From contig CM055611.1 of NCBI GenBank assembly GCA_029379385.1, positions 14,702,062 through 14,766,061 on the forward strand: a stretch of 64,000 nucleotides of DNA, read 5' to 3'. How positions within the stretch are numbered: the stretch's first letter is position 1; each line of letters starts with the position of its first letter. The stretch is from Quillaja saponaria. Its lineage: Eukaryota > Streptophyta > Magnoliopsida > Fabales > Quillajaceae. The notes beneath the pieces are model-generated. The model saw only the letters and a list, made by a program, of their open reading frames with translations. It did no database searches and was not told where the DNA came from. A program made the translations under genes and the position numbers. This document shows positions 58,735 through 64,000 of the stretch, one piece after another.

Positions 58735-61139
58735 GATGAATGAATTATTGAAAATGATCAAGAAAAGCTATCTTCTTATAGTGAGTAGGAGAGGAGGGAG
58801 ACTCACAAAAAGATAAAATTACGCAATAGTAGTAGGAAGGTTACTTGTTTTTCAGTGTCTTTGGAATGTGTGTTAGACTGATTGTATCTAACCATGGACT
58901 TTGTCTTGTCGAGGGCAGCACTATCCAAGAAGATAAATTAGTTAAATTGTTTCAAAGGGAAATTACTAGACAAATAGATATAAACCAAAGGGAAAGAAAC
59001 AAAATGAAAAATCTGATGTTATATTGATTAAACTAATTGGCACAACTAAGCCTTCAGCTTGGTAGAAGCTTCAAAGTATTTTTAAGGGTTCTATGCCCGA
59101 GCTTAAAATCTTTATAACCCCATTACATCTTCGACTGACAGTTGATGAAATAATTTTCAAGTTGGGTAATGCTATTAGCACAAATTAATACACAACAAGC
59201 ATCCCAAAATAAACTAAAGGAAGAGCAAAGATTATTTAATTAGACTAAGGCGTTCAAGAAAACAGCAACTAACCTAACGGTCCATGTGGAAGTTTAAGGG
59301 GAAATGAGAGGAGAGTGAAAAAAAATAACACTCATCATTCCTCTCATTTACGGTTAAAATAAATAAATAAAGGGAGCGAAAGTGATAAAATATTCATATT
59401 TTTAAGATTTTGTCCTTAAAATATTTTAATTGAGTATCAGTAAATATTTAATAAAAATGAGATGGACATATTTGGCACTACAATAAAATATTATAGAGTA
59501 CTTATATCTTTTTACAAATCCTCCCATTGAGAAGGAATTAAAAATTTAATATATACATGTACCCTCCATTTCCTCTCCTCCATTAAAAAAAAGACCTAAC
59601 AAGGAAGAGATACATTACCATCTTCTCTTCTTTATTTATCTCCCCCAATTTCCTTCATCCAAATAGACCGAAAGCATCAAAATCACATTGACAAATTAAC
59701 ATTTATATTAAATGTATAGTGAAAATACATTCAGATACAAGTTCTTTTAGTCAAAAAAGTTGTTTTAACATTCTTGTTGCATAAATCTTCACTATGAACT
59801 TTTGTATCTATGAAAGTGAGGAAGAAGCCCGAACACCATAAAAGAAATCGACCTTTGATCTACATGACTAGATCGCTCCCAATCGCACCAAACCAAATCA
59901 ATTTGATACCACATTCGAATAAGAGTGTTGTTTCTTCCTTTAAAATATATATATTTTAATTTAAAAATATAATTTAAGGGAAAATGTAGAGATAAATTAG
60001 TAGGGAGAAAGAAGACAATGTAAGAGTAAACTAAAAAAAATTTTAAAAAAAAATACTAGATTGAGTTGAAAACGAACATACTGTAGCAATAACTTGAAGA
60101 GTTTGGGGAAGGTAGAGTTTAGAAAAAAGAAAAAAAAAATTAAAAAGTCAAATACAAATCTAACGTAGGAAGGAGTTACAATAAATAATAGATTGTAACA
60201 TTTAATGACAATAAATAAGAGTGTTTAAAAAAAAAAAAAAGGGTATTGATATGTATATTATAAATATTGTTAAGTGTACTACAAATATACTAAAAGACAA
60301 AAGCAAAGGCTATTATAATTTTCTACTTTAGTTCACCTATCAATATTGGATAGTGTACATATCACTATCTAAAAAGAATAAGCAATTTAATAGAAGAATC
60401 AAAACGAAAATAGAAGATCAGTCTAAACGAAAATAGAAGAGGTTTCTAAAATATTTTTAATAAAAGATTGAAATTAATATAGTCTAAGTGGATGAACCAA
60501 AATACTCTTTGAAAACAATAAGCAATTTAATAGAAGAATCACTCGAAGCATAGTACTCCTTCCTTGTACTAAACTGTTATCAGGGAAAGCAAATGTTTTT
60601 GTGTACTTAGGTGCAGTAATCTATTTTTATTAGCAAATTAATGTCTCAGTTTGAAAATTTTACATGAATTAAAAAATATAAAGCGAAGATCACAGTTTTT
60701 GCACAACTTATTAGAAGCATAAGGTTAACGAAATATTCCTTTACCAAAACATAAAATAAAATATTCAAGAAAAAAGAAAAAGAGAAAGACCATTTAGAAC
60801 TTGACACCTTTTTTTTTTATAATTTTTTTATTTCTTAGAGATGATCCCCATAGGCAATTGCACTATGAGAATAACCTCCTTCTAGTCTACAAAACAATAC
60901 AGTTATTGACTCTCCCTAAAGAGCGACTCCAGGATTCAATCATTTGGCCTCCTCCTGGGGTTAAAATTCGCTTGCCTCTGCAACCGACCATCTTTAGGTA
61001 ACTTGACAACCTTTATCATGAGAGTGATCAAACAATTCTCACTTCAAGTGGTCCTTAGTGATCATTTAAAACACACTGACTACTTAGCAAGTCACATAAA
61101 TAACGTTCAAACAGATTGTTGTAATTCTATTGCTTATCT
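58735..61139. other. AT-rich intergenic DNA, no gene seen
   Basis: Short open frames at 58845 and 60801 lack recognisable motifs. AAGCAATTTAATAGAAGAAT repeats at about 60382 and 60520. The PRA1 promoter would lie at the left end. Confidence 0.55.
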
Positions 61140-61270
61140 AGTTCTTAATAGGAATGCAAATGAGAGCTTTTCATGAATAACTCAAGAACAAGTTCATTAA
61201 GGATTTGATTTGAGTTTGGATTCATTTCTAAACGAGCTGAGCTCAAATTTTATTTTAGGACACATTTATT
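61140..61270. mobile_element. GAGCTGAGCTC-type MITE remnant
   Basis: Shares the AAACGAGCTGAGCTCAAATTTTA stem and the CAAGAACAAGTTCATTAAGG style of the element at 54575-54990. No clear ends. Confidence 0.25.
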
Positions 61271-63137
61271 TGTTGTATAGATTGTAATATATATAAGTTC
61301 CTAATTGGACTATCTTTTCAATAATAGTAATTTATATCAAGAGTTTTAACTATCAGATTCAACAATTATAGCCTATTTTTGCATGAAGACACAATTATTG
61401 AATTCAAACTGGTAGTTTATTTCTGTAAAGAGATACAATTGTTGATTGTGTGGCTATTCATAAAATTTCAATTATAGTCATACTTCTTAGAATAATGACT
61501 ATTCATTCCTTGTATCTGACTTCCATAAACAGTTGTTATTAAGATTCTAAGAGAATTTGTTATATCCCGTAAGTGATTTGTCTACAACTCCCAAATTTAA
61601 AGAGTATATAATCAATATCTCTTTAAAGATAATATTGAACCGCCAACACGTCTCAAAGCCTTGAAATCTCCTCTATGTGTTATATCCTAACTTCCTAACA
61701 ATTTTAAAGATATATTACAATGAGGATTGCACCATGAGGACTATTGAAGATATTGATCAAATTTTGTCTCATTTTGGTTTCTCTCTTGGTATTTCACAAA
61801 TTGATGACAGAATGGGAGGATGTCTTTCAGATTCAATTTGAAAAGACAAGTATGGATGTCATGGGTTTTCTTCTCCAAATTTACTTTATTAAAGTAATTG
61901 ATTTACATATATGCATCATCACAAACCTTCAGTTGCATAAGGAGGCCCTTCAAATCCGGGGATGGTATTGTATTTGCATATTCATGATGATATAATTGGT
62001 GGCTTATTCTCTTTGATGTTAATTTGTGTATTTGGTTATCGATTATGGAAAGAGAAACTCGTTTAATTTGGATTGTTAATCAACAATGACAACAATAAGA
62101 GGAAACAAATTCTTGGCATGGTGTTATTGTATTTGACTAGAATTGGTAGGCAGAATTATTATAAAAGCCTCTTAATTTGTTATCACAAGTTGTTGTGGAT
62201 TTTTTGCTATGTGCAACAATAGCATTAACAGACTAATTAAGAAAGGCTCGGCAAAGTGATCGGTAATGGAGTAAAAGCCATTGCTTTCTGCTGCTATCAA
62301 GGATCACCAAGTCCAAACTATGTTAACCCATTAACCACGTTGACACCCCTTCCATGTAAAAGGGGCGTCAGAGTCTCCTTTTGAGCATCAGGGTTGATAT
62401 GTCTTCTTTCGGTGTTTGAGGCATGATGCGGTTCAGCTTGAAATCCAGCTCCAATACCATATTGGAGCTATACTCTTAAAACCAATGATGCTAGGATTGT
62501 CCCCATAAACTTATATGTAATGTTAATTAAGCCCATTGATGTCACCAATGTGGGAATTATCACATTGAAAAGTACAAAGTTGAATTTTCTCATTTCAACA
62601 AAAGATATGAAAATATGGTATCAAGAAAATCAAATGGTATTAGGACTAGCCCCATAGACTTATAATGATTTTTTGGTGTATTAAAAGAATACATGTTGAA
62701 ACAAGTTATGTCTAGTTACATAACTAGTGTGTGAGATTCACGAGTCTTGAAAGATAATATAATTTCTCGGACAAGAAAGAATTATAGTTATATCTTATTT
62801 TACAATGGAATCGAATTGATTGTTTAATAGCAATTGGTAAGAACACTAAATGGATCCGAGAGTTTATTGTGGATATAAATTTGTGGCCACTTCCAATGCT
62901 TCTTATTATTGTGATTTTGTGAGACAATTTAAGAATAAAGTATATAGTCAACATGAGATCGACCAAGAGTGCTGAGCAATGTTGTTGATAATTAACATCT
63001 AGTGGAATGGAGCTAAAACCCATTCATAAAAAGGCACTAGTAATGGAAAAAAGAAAATAAGGATTTGCAAGCAATTTGGAATATGAAATCAGATGTAGTA
63101 CTAAGAATCCCAACCATGTAAAATCCATAGTAAAGTT
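61271..63137. other. Intergenic DNA with possible LTR debris, no gene seen
   Basis: An 83-codon frame at 61744 and a 99-codon minus-strand frame at 62724-63023 have no recognisable motif. The stretch near 62440-62600 (CCAATACCATATTGGAGC, CACCAATGTGGGAATTATC) resembles LTR sequence, but no partner was found. Confidence 0.45.
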
Positions 63138-64000
63138 TGTGGAAATTTATAAATAAACGAGACAAATAACAAGATAAAGAGAGTGACACAAAAATTTACA
63201 TGGTTTAGCCATAGGCGTACTCCATGGGAGGAGAGTATAATAGATTTATTCTATGGATAAATATGAAACTCACTCACTTGCTCATTTACAATGGTAGAGC
63301 CTTTTATTTAAAGGCACTATAAAGATAATTATAGTTGACTAATGATAGAATTAAGACATATATTTTATTATAATTTTGTCTATGATTGTACTCATAATTA
63401 GACCTTAATTCCTAAAATTCGTGATAGAAGCGAAAGTCTTACTGCACTCTTTTTGCCGCACTACAAGTAGCCATGAGAATGTCGGTTGAAATACTCCAAA
63501 AGTAATATCACTTGGTTCTTGTTGCACTACAAGGCACCATGATAATTTTTGATAGTAAGAGATATCTGACTGTAGCTACTTAGGATCAGTTCTCATTGGA
63601 GTTTTTAAGGCTCTGATACCATGTAAAAATTTATAACTAAATGAGACAAATGAAATAAAGAGAGGGACACAAAAATTTACGTGGTTCGGTCATCGACCTA
63701 TTCCACAGGAGGAGAGTATAATAAATTTCTTGCAGAGATGGATACAAATTTCACTCACTCATTTACAATAGTAGAGCCTTTAATTTATAGGCACTATGAA
63801 GATAATTATAATTCACTAATGATAGTTTTAAGACATAAATTTTCTTATAATTTCACCTATGATTGTACTTATAATTAGATCTTAATTCTATCAATTACAA
63901 TAATATAATTATCTTAATTTAGAGTTCATTAATGATTTAATTATAATATTACAATTAATATTAATTAATCATAATCAATTCTTTAAAAAGGTTTTGATAA
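63138..64000 (-). mobile_element. Short LTR element (TRIM-like), cut by the window edge
   Basis: Two similar LTRs, one beginning at 63138 and one at 63622, both starting TGT..AAATTTATAA and sharing CACAAAAATTTACRTGGTT. Directly left of the second, the minus strand reads TGGTATCAGAGCC (63609-63621), a perfect initiator-Met tRNA primer site. So the second LTR is the 5' LTR and the element runs leftward. The interior is only about 190 bp and noncoding, as in terminal-repeat retrotransposons in miniature. The right LTR may extend beyond the window. Confidence 0.7.

Noticed and set aside
62724..63023. 99-codon minus-strand frame
   Set aside because: No motif, composition like surrounding intergenic DNA, and no splice or start support.

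Overview
The window is nuclear DNA of a flowering plant, most probably a eudicot. It is AT-rich, its genes are split by GT-AG introns, and most of it is plant-type transposon sequence: Ty1/copia, Ty3/gypsy chromovirus, an L1 LINE with a plant-style RNase H, SINEs, MITEs and non-autonomous LTR elements. Species cannot be read from the sequence. Two genes look intact and recognisable: a P/U-type cyclin (233-1651, minus) and a plastid-type PPR protein close to Arabidopsis At1g02150 (48177-53018, minus). A third two-exon minus-strand gene (36202-36893) codes for a small membrane protein I do not recognise. A PRA1-family pseudogene lies at 58028-58734 (minus).

Layout. 1-1.7 kb: cyclin gene with a tandemly duplicated intron segment. 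3.0-8.7 kb: a short SINE, then a decayed copia element split by a 2.3 kb solo LTR that has a 5-bp target duplication. 8.7-10.9 kb: a tandem array of LTR-plus-gag-stub units. 10.9-26.4 kb and 37.3-53.0 kb: three related blocks, each holding pieces of an unrecognised low-copy gene family (called family X here) followed by a minus-strand PPR copy. Block A (10.9-15.7 kb) keeps only a PPR scrap, block B (17.9-26.4 kb) a frameshifted PPR pseudogene, and block C (37.3-53.0 kb) the intact PPR gene. Transposons inserted into all three: a non-autonomous LTR element in A, an internally deleted copia in B, and a LINE of about 6.1 kb in C. 26.4-33.2 kb: two truncated gypsy elements head to head, one ending in a 1.9 kb LTR. 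34.0-35.2 kb: a 5'-truncated copia of the same family as the one in block B. 53-64 kb: mostly AT-rich intergenic DNA with the PRA1 pseudogene, small foldback elements and, at the right edge, a short LTR element that runs out of the window.

The active cellular content is small: a cyclin for cell-cycle control, one organellar RNA-binding PPR protein and possibly one small membrane protein. The rest records local segmental duplication followed by pseudogenisation and nested retroelement insertion. I found no operon, CRISPR array, tRNA or rRNA gene, and no convincing new functional system. The points most worth following are family X (GC-AG intron, in-frame 23-residue repeat), a cluster of perfect heat-shock elements, a tandem TGACG block, and a 39-bp insertion in the PRA1 pseudogene that matches a site 0.9 kb away.
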